A DNA stretch of 64,000 bases, taken from assembly GCA_937949545.1 (NCBI GenBank), contig CALEDR010000021.1, positions 124,001 through 188,000 on the forward strand, read 5' to 3'. Position 1 is the stretch's first letter. Every line of letters begins with the position of its first letter. Positions 1 through 7,771 of the stretch are shown piece after piece. The position numbers and the translations under genes are program-made. This DNA is from an uncultured Phycisphaerae bacterium. Lineage in GTDB: Bacteria; Planctomycetota; Phycisphaerae; Sedimentisphaerales; Anaerohalosphaeraceae. Under the pieces are notes generated by a model that saw nothing but the letters and a program-made list of their open reading frames with translations, ran no database searches and was not told the DNA's origin.

Positions 1-755
1 TACCCGAGCACAAATGCGTACCAGGGATTGTCGGAACCGGCCGGATGCAGCAGTTTCCACGTCAGCTCCGCCGGCACAGAAACGCATCGAATCTGCGCCA
101 GTGCCGAAAACGACTCCAGCCGCCCCGCCGCAAGAACGGTTAAAAGCGCAGCCCCCACAATCATCAAAATAGACTGAAACGAGTCCGTCACCATCACGGC
201 CGCCAGCCCTCCGGCAATCGTGAAACTGGCCGATACAGCCGCCAGCAGCCACACACAGGGCATCAGGTCCCACCCCAGAAACTGCGACAAAAGCGCCCCG
301 CCGGCAAACAGCGTCCCCCCAATCCATAAAACAACAATTCCCAGCAGGGAGTAAAACGTCATAAAGGTATAGCAGTCCGGCCCGAAACGCTTCTTCAGAA
401 ACTCCGGCATCGTGGAGATTTTCGTGTGCAGGTAAAACGGCAGAAAAACCGTCCCCAGCAGAAACAGAAAGACCCACGCCATCCATTCAAAATTGGCCGT
501 CACCATCCCCGTCGTATAGCCGGCCCCGCACGTGGCGATTAAAAAGGTCGGACCGATGTTCGTGCCGAAGATGCTCAATCCCACATTCCCCCACCCCATT
601 GACCGGTCCCCCAGAAACAAATCCTCGCTCCGGCGGCGCCGATAACTTACAAAACCGCCGATAGCCAGCAGCGCCGCCAAATACCCCCCGAAAACCCACA
701 TATCCAGCGGATGCATCACAACTCCGGCCGCCAAAATCCTCGCCGGATTACCCAT
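1..755 (-). CDS. Sodium:solute symporter family transporter (C-terminus outside window)
   Basis: Partial gene: the frame is open from the ATG at 755 to the window edge, about 251 residues. The protein starts MGNPARILAAG and has several hydrophobic helices. The segment GLSIFGTNIGPTFLIATCGAG followed by a helix and MPEFLKKRFG fits the first transmembrane half of the SSS/SLC5 family, in which Na+ drives uptake of sugars, sugar acids or similar solutes across the inner membrane. The start is chosen because AAAAGGAG lies 7 bases upstream; it overlaps the end of the mutarotase-like gene by 8 bases, so the two are translationally coupled. A second ATG at 716 (MHPLDMW) is a possible alternative. Position after a GH65 phosphorylase and a rhamnose mutarotase-like gene suggests a sugar substrate; this is inference. 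Confidence 0.85.
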   Translation of the reverse strand, partial: MGNPARILAAGVVMHPLDMWVFGGYLAALLAIGGFVSYRRRRSEDLFLGDRSMGWGNVGLSIFGTNIGPTFLIATCGAGYTTGMVTANFEWMAWVFLFLLGTVFLPFYLHTKISTMPEFLKKRFGPDCYTFMTFYSLLGIVVLWIGGTLFAGGALLSQFLGWDLMPCVWLLAAVSASFTIAGGLAAVMVTDSFQSILMIVGAALLTVLAAGRLESFSALAQIRCVSVPAELTWKLLHPAGSDNPWYAFVLG

Positions 756-1548
756 TTTGGGGCTCCTTTTGGACTGCTGAACCTCCAATCGGAATCATCG
801 GCGCCCAAATCTCCTTTTCCCCCGGCAGCGGCTTCTGGCAGGGCCCCGTCTGAGCCCACCACCGCTGATTGACCGGGTCCTGCTGGTTCATCCGGTCATC
901 TTTTGCAAAATCGGTCCCCATATACTCCAGATAGAAAAACTCATACAGCGTATCCCCGATTTCCGCCAGAAAGATGCAGAAATTTCGGTTGTTCCCGCGA
1001 ATCATCTGGTCCACCACCCCCGGCCAGACGGTCTGGTGCAGACTGCGGTATTCCGCTTCTTTTTCCGGCCGAATCGTTGTCACCATCGACAAAACCTGCG
1101 ACGCAGGGCCCTCCATATTCAGCCCCCGGATATAATTAATCCATTCCGCCTGCAGCCAGTACCGCCCGTACCGCACCGCCCGCGGATGGGGCTCAATCAG
1201 CTCCTTCAGCTCCGGCGTGATGCTCTCAAACGCCTCCGCCGCCGTCAGATAAGGTTTTCCGCCTGCATACTGAAACACAACCAGAAACCAGGTTTCTCCC
1301 TGAATCGAACGCCGAAACGCCGCCGGATTCGAAATCCCCGCCCGCAGCATCCGCACATTCTCCTTGTCCGTGCAGACCTTCAAAAGCCCCTCCGCCAGCT
1401 GGACTTCTCGCCCCGCCTTGGCACGGGCCAGCAGTCCAGCAAAGGTTGGTTTCCCCGACAGCAAATAGTTCTCATACGGGGAAAACGCAAACGCCTCCGC
1501 CAAACCGAACACCACCGCCGCCGGCACAATCCACCCAAAACGTCTCAT
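748..1548 (-). CDS. Exported L-rhamnose mutarotase-like protein (two RhaM/DUF718 units)
   Basis: 266 aa. Residues 1-22 form a probable signal peptide (MRRFGWIVPAAVVFGLAEAF), so the protein probably acts outside the cytoplasm, unlike classical RhaM. Residues about 150-245 match the L-rhamnose mutarotase family: EYRSLHQTVWPGV contains the conserved H171 and WP, followed by NFCIFL and YLEY. Residues about 65-140 look like a second, degenerate copy of the same fold without the His. RhaM interconverts alpha and beta anomers of L-rhamnose. It lies 3 bp after the GH65 gene and overlaps the symporter by 8 bp, so the three are one operon. Family membership is fairly safe; the substrate is not proven. 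Confidence 0.8.
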   Translation of the reverse strand: MRRFGWIVPAAVVFGLAEAFAFSPYENYLLSGKPTFAGLLARAKAGREVQLAEGLLKVCTDKENVRMLRAGISNPAAFRRSIQGETWFLVVFQYAGGKPYLTAAEAFESITPELKELIEPHPRAVRYGRYWLQAEWINYIRGLNMEGPASQVLSMVTTIRPEKEAEYRSLHQTVWPGVVDQMIRGNNRNFCIFLAEIGDTLYEFFYLEYMGTDFAKDDRMNQQDPVNQRWWAQTGPCQKPLPGEKEIWAPMIPIGGSAVQKEPQNG

Positions 1549-1551
1549 CGC

Positions 1552-3918
1552 TCATCTCCTTTCTCCGGCCGGCTCACCGAGCAAAGGAACCCGCACGCCG
1601 GCCGAATCTATCCGATACACCCGGTCATAAATCTTAATCTCCACAGGCTCGCCTTCCTTCAGCCGAAAACCTGCATGAGTCTTATTCACTTCCGCTTCAA
1701 TCAGACGCCCCCGATAATGCACCTGAAACCGGTAGCGTTTCCACAACGGGGCAATCTGAGGGCGAAACGAAAGCACCGCCCCATCACTGCGCATCCCGCC
1801 GTACCCGCAAACCAGATTCGCCCACACGCCCGCCGCCGACGTCGCATGAAGCCCCTGCTCCGTATTGCGGTTGTAGTTGTCCAAATCCAGCCGCGCTGCA
1901 TAGGTGAAAAACGCATACCCCTCCTCGGCCTTGCCCAACTCCAGCGCCAAAATCGAATGCAGCGACGGCGACAAAGAAGACTCATGAATCGTCCGCGCCT
2001 CATAGAACTCATAATTGGCCTTCTTCTCCTCCCAACTGAAATCCTCACTGAAGAAAAACATATGATTCAGCACATCCGGCTGCTTAATCATATTCTTCCG
2101 AAAGATGCGGATATACGCCCAGTTCTTGTAAATGGGAATCTCACTCATCGGAATCTTATCCACCTCCACATGCGGCAGGTCAAAATACCCCGCATGCTGC
2201 TCAAAAACCCCCGTCTTGGGGTCCTGATGAATCCGCATCTTTTCGGCCATCTTCTTCCAGTCTTCCGGCTCCCCCGCTTCCAGCCCGACTTTCTGCACCA
2301 CCTGCTCATACCGGTCCGGCGCCTCCCGCCTCATCTCCTCCAGCACCTGGAGCGTATAAAGAAAAATCTTCTTCGCCAGGTAATTGGTATAAAAGTTGTG
2401 ATTGACCATCATATGAAACTCATCCGGCCCCATCACTCCGTACAGACCGAAATCCCCGTTCAAAGGACTCCAGTCTCCCGCACTGGCGAAAAATCGGGAT
2501 ATCTGAAGCAGCATCTCGATGCCTTCCCGATACAGAAACTCCTTATCGCCGGTCACATGGGCATACTGCCAAATCGCATACCCGACCGCCCCGCTGATAT
2601 GGTGCTCCAGGTCCACATGCTGCCAGGTGCCTGAGTCTTCATACCCCGAAACCGTGGCAAACGGATAGCGAGCCCCCCGGCAATCCAGGTCCCGTGCCCG
2701 CCGAAGCGCCTCCGGCAGTGTATGGTACCGGTACATCAGGAGATTCTTGGCCGCTTCCGGATTGGCAAACAAATGAAACCGATGGCAGTAGATTTCCGTA
2801 TCCCAGAACGCCCAGCCGAAATACACCTCCCCCGTCATCCCCTTGCACAGCGGATTCAGCCGCGGGTTTTCTCCGTGATAGGTCTGATAGCATGACAGAA
2901 TGGAGAAACGCACCCCCTGCAGCGTCTCGTCATCCCCTTCAATATCAATCCCGAAACGCTCCCAAACCCGCTCCAGAAACGCTGTATGACGCCGGCGGGC
3001 TTCCTCAAACGTCACATCTGCGTATTTAGCAGTCAGGGCATACCCCTGTTTCCAGACCGCCTCTGTATCGCTGTTCTTTTCCCAGTGATTTAAGACGATT
3101 TTTTCAATCCAGGCCGGCTGGTTTTCCTCCAGCGGAAGGGAAAACTCAAGACCGATGAACTTCTCCCGGCTCTCGACCCGCGGACAAACCGGCCGTCCCG
3201 TCCGCATCCGAAAGCCGGAAAACAGCGGAAAACCCGTCCCCTTTGTCTGGGCCAGAATCCGACATCCGAACGCATCCGAATCCTTTTGAACTTCCTTCCA
3301 GAAATTCTCCCCCTTCCTCGAATCCGCCGAGCCGGTGGTCTGCGTCTGTGTCCAGCCGGAAGCAATTTCATAGCGGGAATTAAAATCAAGCCCGAGCACA
3401 ATCTCAGCCTGTCCCGAAAAATTCAGCGGCTTCAAAACAATCCGCTGGCAGCCCATCCGCGTCATCTCCATATTCAAAAAACGCTCAAACGTCATTTGAA
3501 CCTGTCGGCCGGACGACAGATGCCAGACAAACTCCCGCGTATAGACCAGCGTCTTCATATCCAGAATTCGCCGGAATCCGCTCACACGCGATGCGGCAAG
3601 GTCCAGCAGCTCCCCGTCAATCCGGATGCGTGTGTACAGCCAGTCCACCGCTGTAATCATTGCACCGCCTCGGGTAATCATCCCCTTGAAAAACTGGTCA
3701 TGCTGAATCGGCAGGTAGTCATAAAGATGATTGAAGTAACTGCCCAGCAGATGGTCGCCGCTGTAGCCCTCCTCGAAATAGCCCCGCACCCCCATGTACT
3801 CATTGCCCAGTGAAAAAATCGATTCGCTGAGCCGCTGCCTTTCCGGATGAAACCCTTCCTCTGTGATAGTCCAGGGATCGCCTCCGTAAACCCGTTCAGG
3901 ATGCTTTGCCAAATGCAT
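1552..3918 (-). CDS. Glycoside hydrolase family 65 protein (disaccharide phosphorylase)
   Basis: 788 aa, the usual length for GH65 maltose/trehalose/kojibiose phosphorylases, which cleave alpha-glucosides with phosphate to give beta-glucose 1-phosphate. The N-terminal beta-sandwich domain starts with NEYMGVRGYFEEGYSGD (GH65 signature). The (alpha/alpha)6 barrel contains AFWDTEIYCHRFHLF and RYPFATVSGYEDSGTW. The catalytic acid is E500 in GPDEFH. A small C-terminal beta domain follows (about 700-770). No signal peptide is seen, so it is cytoplasmic. First gene of an operon with a mutarotase-like protein and a symporter; GGGAG precedes the ATG. Which disaccharide is used cannot be told from sequence alone. 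Confidence 0.93.
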   Translation of the reverse strand: MHLAKHPERVYGGDPWTITEEGFHPERQRLSESIFSLGNEYMGVRGYFEEGYSGDHLLGSYFNHLYDYLPIQHDQFFKGMITRGGAMITAVDWLYTRIRIDGELLDLAASRVSGFRRILDMKTLVYTREFVWHLSSGRQVQMTFERFLNMEMTRMGCQRIVLKPLNFSGQAEIVLGLDFNSRYEIASGWTQTQTTGSADSRKGENFWKEVQKDSDAFGCRILAQTKGTGFPLFSGFRMRTGRPVCPRVESREKFIGLEFSLPLEENQPAWIEKIVLNHWEKNSDTEAVWKQGYALTAKYADVTFEEARRRHTAFLERVWERFGIDIEGDDETLQGVRFSILSCYQTYHGENPRLNPLCKGMTGEVYFGWAFWDTEIYCHRFHLFANPEAAKNLLMYRYHTLPEALRRARDLDCRGARYPFATVSGYEDSGTWQHVDLEHHISGAVGYAIWQYAHVTGDKEFLYREGIEMLLQISRFFASAGDWSPLNGDFGLYGVMGPDEFHMMVNHNFYTNYLAKKIFLYTLQVLEEMRREAPDRYEQVVQKVGLEAGEPEDWKKMAEKMRIHQDPKTGVFEQHAGYFDLPHVEVDKIPMSEIPIYKNWAYIRIFRKNMIKQPDVLNHMFFFSEDFSWEEKKANYEFYEARTIHESSLSPSLHSILALELGKAEEGYAFFTYAARLDLDNYNRNTEQGLHATSAAGVWANLVCGYGGMRSDGAVLSFRPQIAPLWKRYRFQVHYRGRLIEAEVNKTHAGFRLKEGEPVEIKIYDRVYRIDSAGVRVPLLGEPAGERR

Positions 3919-4306
3919 AACTCTCCCGTTTCAAAGAAGTTCGCCCGCTCCCAAGACGGAAGCGGTTCCTGTTTGTTTGGAACTGCTGTCAATCGCACGC
4001 ATCGTCCGTGCATCGGTACGGACACCTCGGACCCCTCCGATTCCCGAGCGTACGGGCTTGGATTGTACTGACTGCCGTCGGCCTTTTCAATCTCCTTCTT
4101 CCGCCCTTCGTCTGCCGCTCTCTATCCTCAGAAGCATTCGCGAAGGAGGATGGCGGACGCCGGAAGACAGCTTCGCCCGCAAGGGCAGGGAAAAAAGAGA
4201 ATGAAAATCCCTCCTGCTCTCCCCCGGGCTCATCGCCCGGGGCTATTGTCCCCGTCAGCCTCATGCCTTTCCCTCGCAGACTCTCTGTTATTCCCGCCCA
4301 GCCCCC

Positions 4307-4351
4307 GTCATTCCCGCGTAGGCCTGTCATTCCCGCGTAGGCGGGAATCCA
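4307..4351. repeat. Dispersed palindromic repeat (ATTCCCGC / GCGGGAAT type), 1.5 copies
   Basis: GTCATTCCCGCGTAGG appears twice in a row, the second copy completed by CGGGAATCCA. ATTCCCGC and GCGGGAAT can form a hairpin with a 2-3 base loop. Related copies sit at 10730-10759 and 35357-35392, always between genes. This is a REP-like repeat common in many genomes. Confidence 0.7.
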
Positions 4352-4410
4352 TATTCCCACAGTCTCGCAACCGTCCTGCAAAGATTTCCGCGGATGGAAA
4401 CGAGTTTTTA

Positions 4411-4690
4411 ACCACAGATTTCACCTGCCGCGACGAGCGCAGCATGGCGGGCGGATGACACAGAGTAGACAAAGAAAAGAAAAAAATAAAAATGAAAAAG
4501 GCCCGCACTTTGTCTTGCGAAACTTCAGCGAAGGGAAAACAAAAAGCCATCCTTCTTTTCATTTTGCCTTTTTTCTATTTGGTTTTCGTTGTACTCCCCC
4601 CGAGCTCGACCTCTGGTCGCCGGCCGCTTTTCCCTCATTCTTCCCTTTCCCAATCTGTGTAATCCGTGAAATCTGTGGTGAAAATCTGCG
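4411..4690. repeat. Inverted pair of ACCACAGATTTCAC-type dispersed repeats
   Basis: Plus strand at about 4411 reads AACCACAGATTTCAC, followed by a 25-base interruption and GATGACACAGAGTAGAC. About 250 bases on, the complementary version occurs (ATCTGTGTAATCCGTGAAAT then CTGTGGTGAAAATC). These phrases are widely dispersed in bacterial genomes, and the two copies face each other here. The left copy is interrupted by a GC-rich insert. No gene lies between them. Confidence 0.5.
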
Positions 4691-4768
4691 GTTGCTTTTT
4701 CCTGGACAAAACCGCTCCCCAAAAATAAAGTGAGCAAAACGATCTTTGGGTGTTGTACTCACAAACAA

Positions 4769-6455
4769 ATGGCTTCCCGACGCAGAAAACACAGACGGCA
4801 TATCGAGCCGACAACAACGGCCCCACCCTCTGCCTCTGCGTCCGTCCCGGCAGATCTCCGAAACCGTCTGCTTAGTCCCGATACAGCCGCCCCTTGGCTG
4901 ATTCTGCTGTTCGGCGCCTATCTTTCTATCCTCTACTTCGGCTATCAGGCCGTCCCCAACTCCGACTTTCCCGCCTTCGTCCAAACCGCCCGAGACATCC
5001 TGCACTTCCGTCTGCCGGCCAGTTTCAAACGCCTCCCCGGACTGGGCATCCTCCAAATCTCCCTCAGCTTCTTCCTCAAAAGTCCCCATCCCGTCCTGAC
5101 CGCCGGCCTGCTGCTCAATGCCCTGCTTTATCCCCTGTGCGGCTGGCTCTTTTATCTCATCGCCCGCCGTTTTCTGGGACATGCTGCTTTCTGGGCCGCA
5201 CTCCTGGCTCTGGTCAATCCTGAGGTACTTACTTGGCTGGTGCATCCCATCGCCGAAATTCCCCTGCTGTTCTTTTTTCTGTTGACCTTCCGCCTGCTTT
5301 TGCTCCCCAGCCGCTGGGCTTATGCCGCCGCCTTCGGCGCTGCCCTAATCCGCTATGAAGGAATCGTTCTGATCTTCTTCGTTTGGCTCTCGGATATTCT
5401 CCGGCAATCCTCCCTCCGTCAGCGGCTTCTCTCAACAGCCATGGCCTTTTTTGCCGTCCTGCCGACCGCCCTTTGGGTGCTCGGACAATTCCTTACCCGC
5501 CCTTCCGGCTCCGGAGACTACCTGTCCAGCTACACGGAAGCCGCCGAAAGCGGTTCGATGGTCTTTGGACGCTTCGCTCAAATCCTCCGCCAAATCACCA
5601 TCCAGCCCTTCTTCCAGACCCCGTATCCTCCTCTCCGGTCTGTGGTAATTCTTTGTACAGTGCTTTTCTGGGCAGGTCTGGTCACTGCCGTCCTTTTTAT
5701 TCTCTGGAAAAAACACACCGAGCTGCTGCCCATCCTTGCTTTCACGGCCGTTTATTTTCTTCTGCATTCGGCCCGCACCGGCACTCGCCCGCGCTATGCC
5801 GCCCCCATCGCCTGGCTGGTCCTTCTGCTCTGGCTGTTCGGCTTTCGCCGTCTTTGGCTTCTTTTTAAAGAAGCTGCTGATGTTCCTAAACCAGCTGTAG
5901 TCATTCTTCAATCGCTCCTTTTTCTCATAGGAATAACTGCCGCTCTTGCGTTAGTCGAGCCGCTTGCACAAATCCAAAAATTTAGTCCCCGCTCCGCTTC
6001 TGTACCGTGGGTTGCCTTTGCCGTATCTGTTCTTTTTGGGACAATAGAGATCGCCACAACAAAATGACGATTGGCCGGATGGATTGCAGATGTTCTCGGA
6101 ATCATATCATTGGCGCCCTTTGCCAACCAGAGTAAAATCATCCGAAAACTCGGAAACGGCGACATCGACCGCAAGTTCAAGGTTTTAGCGGTCTGGTTTC
6201 AAAACAATGCCTCCCCAGACCCAAAAATGGTCACAACCATGCCCCGCCTCCTTGGACAATTTTTGCAGGGCATGGATACAAATCGTACCTCCACAAAACA
6301 TAAACGGGAACACTGCCGAGGAATTTATCGAAAATTGTCGAAAAAACATTACCTGCCTTGCCTGGGATTCCCGTTTAGGATTTGCCTATACCAACAACAG
6401 CTGCTACAAAAAATATCGTTTAGAGCGCATCGACCACTTGGAAGCACATTTCTAG
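4769..6455 (+). pseudogene. Broken GT-C type membrane glycosyltransferase
   Basis: The first part (4769-6067, about 432 codons) encodes a polytopic protein with roughly ten hydrophobic segments and an N-terminal luminal-loop pattern (VPNSDFPAFVQTARDIL, FKRLPGLG) like ArnT/PMT-type GT-C transferases, which move sugars from polyprenyl-phosphate carriers. A TGA at 6065-6067 interrupts it. The same frame continues after the stop as IADVLGIISLAPFANQ and then VWFQNNASPDPKMVTTMP. Near 6280-6295 the homology shifts by +1 into a frame reading NTAEEFIENCRKNITCLAWD and RLGFAYTNNSCYKK. This is the soluble C-terminal domain seen in intact relatives. One nonsense and one frameshift lesion therefore separate three parts of one gene. 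Either a recent pseudogene or sequencing error; the start (ATG 4769; GTG 4730 possible) is uncertain. Confidence 0.7.
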
Positions 6456-6479
6456 GGATGGAAAAATAATCTTCCCCCG

Positions 6480-6516
6480 AAAAAAAATGGTCCCTTCCAT
6501 TTGGTCGGGACCATTC
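6480..6516 (-). terminator. Rho-independent terminator of the NifU-like gene
   Basis: On the minus strand AATGGTCCC (6515-6507), a 12-base loop and GGGACCATT (6494-6486) form a 9-bp stem, followed by a run of T. It lies 60 bases after the stop of the NifU-like gene. Confidence 0.85.
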
Positions 6517-6576
6517 ATAACTTTCGATATTCAAAACAATTAGCTCATCAGCCGGAAAAACACTCTCATTGCGTTT

Positions 6577-6834
6577 TTATTCGACTGCTACCACTTCTTT
6601 CACTTCCGGCACCCGCTGCTTCAAAAGCCGCTCGACCCCCATTTTCAGAGTCATTCTGGCTCCAGGACACCCTCGGCAGGCCCCTTGAAGCCGTACACGC
6701 ACCTTATGATCCGCATCAACACCGATTAACTCAATATCGCCGCCGTCATTCTGGAGCATCGGGCGGATGGAATCGATCACCTCAGATACCCTCATTTCAA
6801 AACTCTTTTGTCCACAGCCGCATGTATCGCACAT
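6577..6834 (-). CDS. NifU C-terminal domain Fe-S scaffold-like protein
   Basis: 85 aa with the NifU/Nfu domain: VIDSIRPMLQNDGGDIELIG, then GACRGCPGARMTLKMGVERL, which carries the CxxC pair that binds a transferable Fe-S cluster. This family delivers clusters to apo-enzymes in the cytoplasm. The start ATG at 6834 (MCDTCGCGQK) is preferred over an upstream TTG because TTTGGAGA lies 9 bases upstream. The N-terminal CxxCxC cluster is an unusual addition that may bind metal. It is transcribed alone, with its own promoter and terminator. Confidence 0.88.
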   Translation of the reverse strand: MCDTCGCGQKSFEMRVSEVIDSIRPMLQNDGGDIELIGVDADHKVRVRLQGACRGCPGARMTLKMGVERLLKQRVPEVKEVVAVE

Positions 6835-6874
6835 GTGTATAATCTCCAAAATATATCTTGTTTATTCCTCAAAC

Positions 6875-6903
6875 ATTGTACCGAACCGAAACGGCCGGCA
6901 CAA
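6875..6903 (-). promoter_or_regulatory. Sigma-70-type promoter of the NifU-like gene
   Basis: Minus strand: TTGTGC (6903-6898), 17-base spacer, TACAAT (6880-6875). The predicted leader before the ATG at 6834 is about 35 bases. Confidence 0.55.
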
Positions 6904-6960
6904 CTGTTTTTCAAAAACACTAACTCTCCTTCTTACAACTTCTTAGAGGTTCTACTGTAA

Positions 6961-6995
6961 AAAAAGAAACCGGTTTACAAAAAACCGGTTTTTCA
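6961..6995 (-). terminator. Terminator of the DUF4174 gene
   Basis: Two AAACCGGTTT boxes pair as a stem with a short A/T loop and are followed on the minus strand by CTTTTT. Located 56 bases beyond the stop of the DUF4174 gene. The boxes are also palindromes in themselves and resemble those at 39094-39126, so a protein-binding role is an alternative. Confidence 0.7.
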
Positions 6996-7050
6996 TAAGG
7001 ACCCTATCCTCTCCGAATGTACCCGCCCTTGAGTTTGGACTGACAGCCCT

Positions 7051-7428
7051 TCAAATGCTCGGGGTAAAAGTCTTGGCCGCATTGTCCACCCGCATCAGCA
7101 GTTCCTGCCAGGAGATGCAGTCTTCAGAAACCAAATGCACTTCCGAATCACTGCCGATCAGAAAGACCTTAAACTGGCCAGGACAAATGTGAAACTTTTC
7201 GCGAAACCGGGCACATCCCTCAGCAGGAAGTTCCGTCCGCCCAATCCGCCCATACCCCTGCTCAAAAATCTCCGCCACCGTCAGTCGGCAGTCCTGCATC
7301 GCCAGACGAATGCTGTCCAACTGTTCAACCTGCATCTGATAATAACGATGGTCCGGCGATGGGGAAAAAATTATAAGCAGGGGAGCTTGGGCCTTTAATT
7401 CGTTGAGCCGTGGTCTGGGTATTACCAT
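7051..7428 (-). CDS. DUF4174 domain protein
   Basis: 125 aa. The pattern LLIIFSPSPDHRYYQMQVEQ at the start, and FKVFLIGSDSEVHLVSEDCI with a final LLMRVDNAA, match DUF4174, a thioredoxin-like fold of unknown function in which a peptide hormone-like LIGKDG segment is typical. The C-terminal MPMR seen in many members is replaced by VDNAAKTF. No signal peptide or CxxC redox motif is present, so a classic thiol-redox role is unlikely. GGGAG stands 7 bases before the ATG. Monocistronic with a consensus promoter (7480-7508) and terminator. Confidence 0.75.
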   Translation of the reverse strand: MVIPRPRLNELKAQAPLLIIFSPSPDHRYYQMQVEQLDSIRLAMQDCRLTVAEIFEQGYGRIGRTELPAEGCARFREKFHICPGQFKVFLIGSDSEVHLVSEDCISWQELLMRVDNAAKTFTPSI

Positions 7429-7479
7429 ATTCGACTCCCTTCTTTGAACAACACGGCACCACCCTCACAGACGTTTCTG

Positions 7480-7508
7480 CTTATACGAACAAAATCGCAA
7501 ACAGTCAA
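7480..7508 (-). promoter_or_regulatory. Sigma-70-type promoter of the DUF4174 gene
   Basis: Minus strand: TTGACT (7508-7503), 17-base spacer, TATAAG (7485-7480). The ATG follows about 45 bases after the expected start of transcription. Confidence 0.75.
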
Positions 7509-7702
7509 GAAAAAAAAGATTTTATAGGACAAAAACTTCACCTTTTTATCGATAAGAATCTTTGTTCGGATTCCTTACGAATCCTAAAGAGCGTCTCGAA
7601 AGGGTTTATGACAGAAGGCCTGGCTTCCCGTCTTCTTCCTTTGCTGAAGCTTCGGAGGACAGGTTGCAGGAAGGAACAGGGGTTCCCTCTGTTAGGGGCA
7701 TT
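7509..7702. other. Intergenic space with one copy of a short dispersed motif
   Basis: Between the DUF4174 promoter and the dnaK terminator I see no gene. At about 7636-7668 lies CTTTGCTGAAGCTTCGGAGG, related to the complementary motifs at about 4118-4150 and 4514-4540; its translation (SSFAEASEDR) recurs as a spurious peptide there too. Confidence 0.45.
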
Positions 7703-7743
7703 AAAAAAGCCGCCTTTTCAATACTGAAAAAGCGGCTTTTCAT
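7703..7743 (-). terminator. Terminator of dnaK
   Basis: Minus strand: AAAAGCCGCTTTTTCA, a four-to-five-base loop, then TGAAAAGGCGGCTTTTTT. This is a long stem ending in a T run, 29 bases past the dnaK stop. Confidence 0.9.
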
Positions 7744-7771
7744 TCAGACAGGAACTTGACGGCAGACTGGA

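Larger units (their letters stand above)
3919..4768. other. Non-coding interval rich in dispersed repeats
   Basis: About 850 bases between the divergent GH65 gene and the glycosyltransferase pseudogene. I see no gene. Short open frames here give peptides such as GIWIPAYAGMTG and SNRRFSPQISRITQIG, which are translations of well-known dispersed bacterial repeats rather than proteins. The interval holds two near copies of a GTCATTCCCGCGTAGG palindromic repeat (4307-4351), an inverted pair of ACCACAGATTTCAC-type phrases (about 4411 and 4680), and two copies of a TTCGCnAA..CTTC motif (about 4118-4150 and 4514-4540). The GH65 promoter must lie at the left end but I cannot place it. Confidence 0.6.

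Noticed and set aside
3989-4381. 130-codon frame with IWIPAYAGMTG
   Set aside because: This is the known translation of the ATTCCCGC dispersed palindrome, not a protein.
6065-6067. TGA as selenocysteine or reassigned codon in the glycosyltransferase
   Set aside because: Many genes here end in TGA, no SECIS-like hairpin follows, and a second lesion (frameshift) occurs downstream, so decay or error is simpler.
6961-6995. Pair of AAACCGGTTT boxes as an operator
   Set aside because: They lie after a stop codon, form a stem and are followed by a T run, so I call a terminator; a binding role cannot be excluded.
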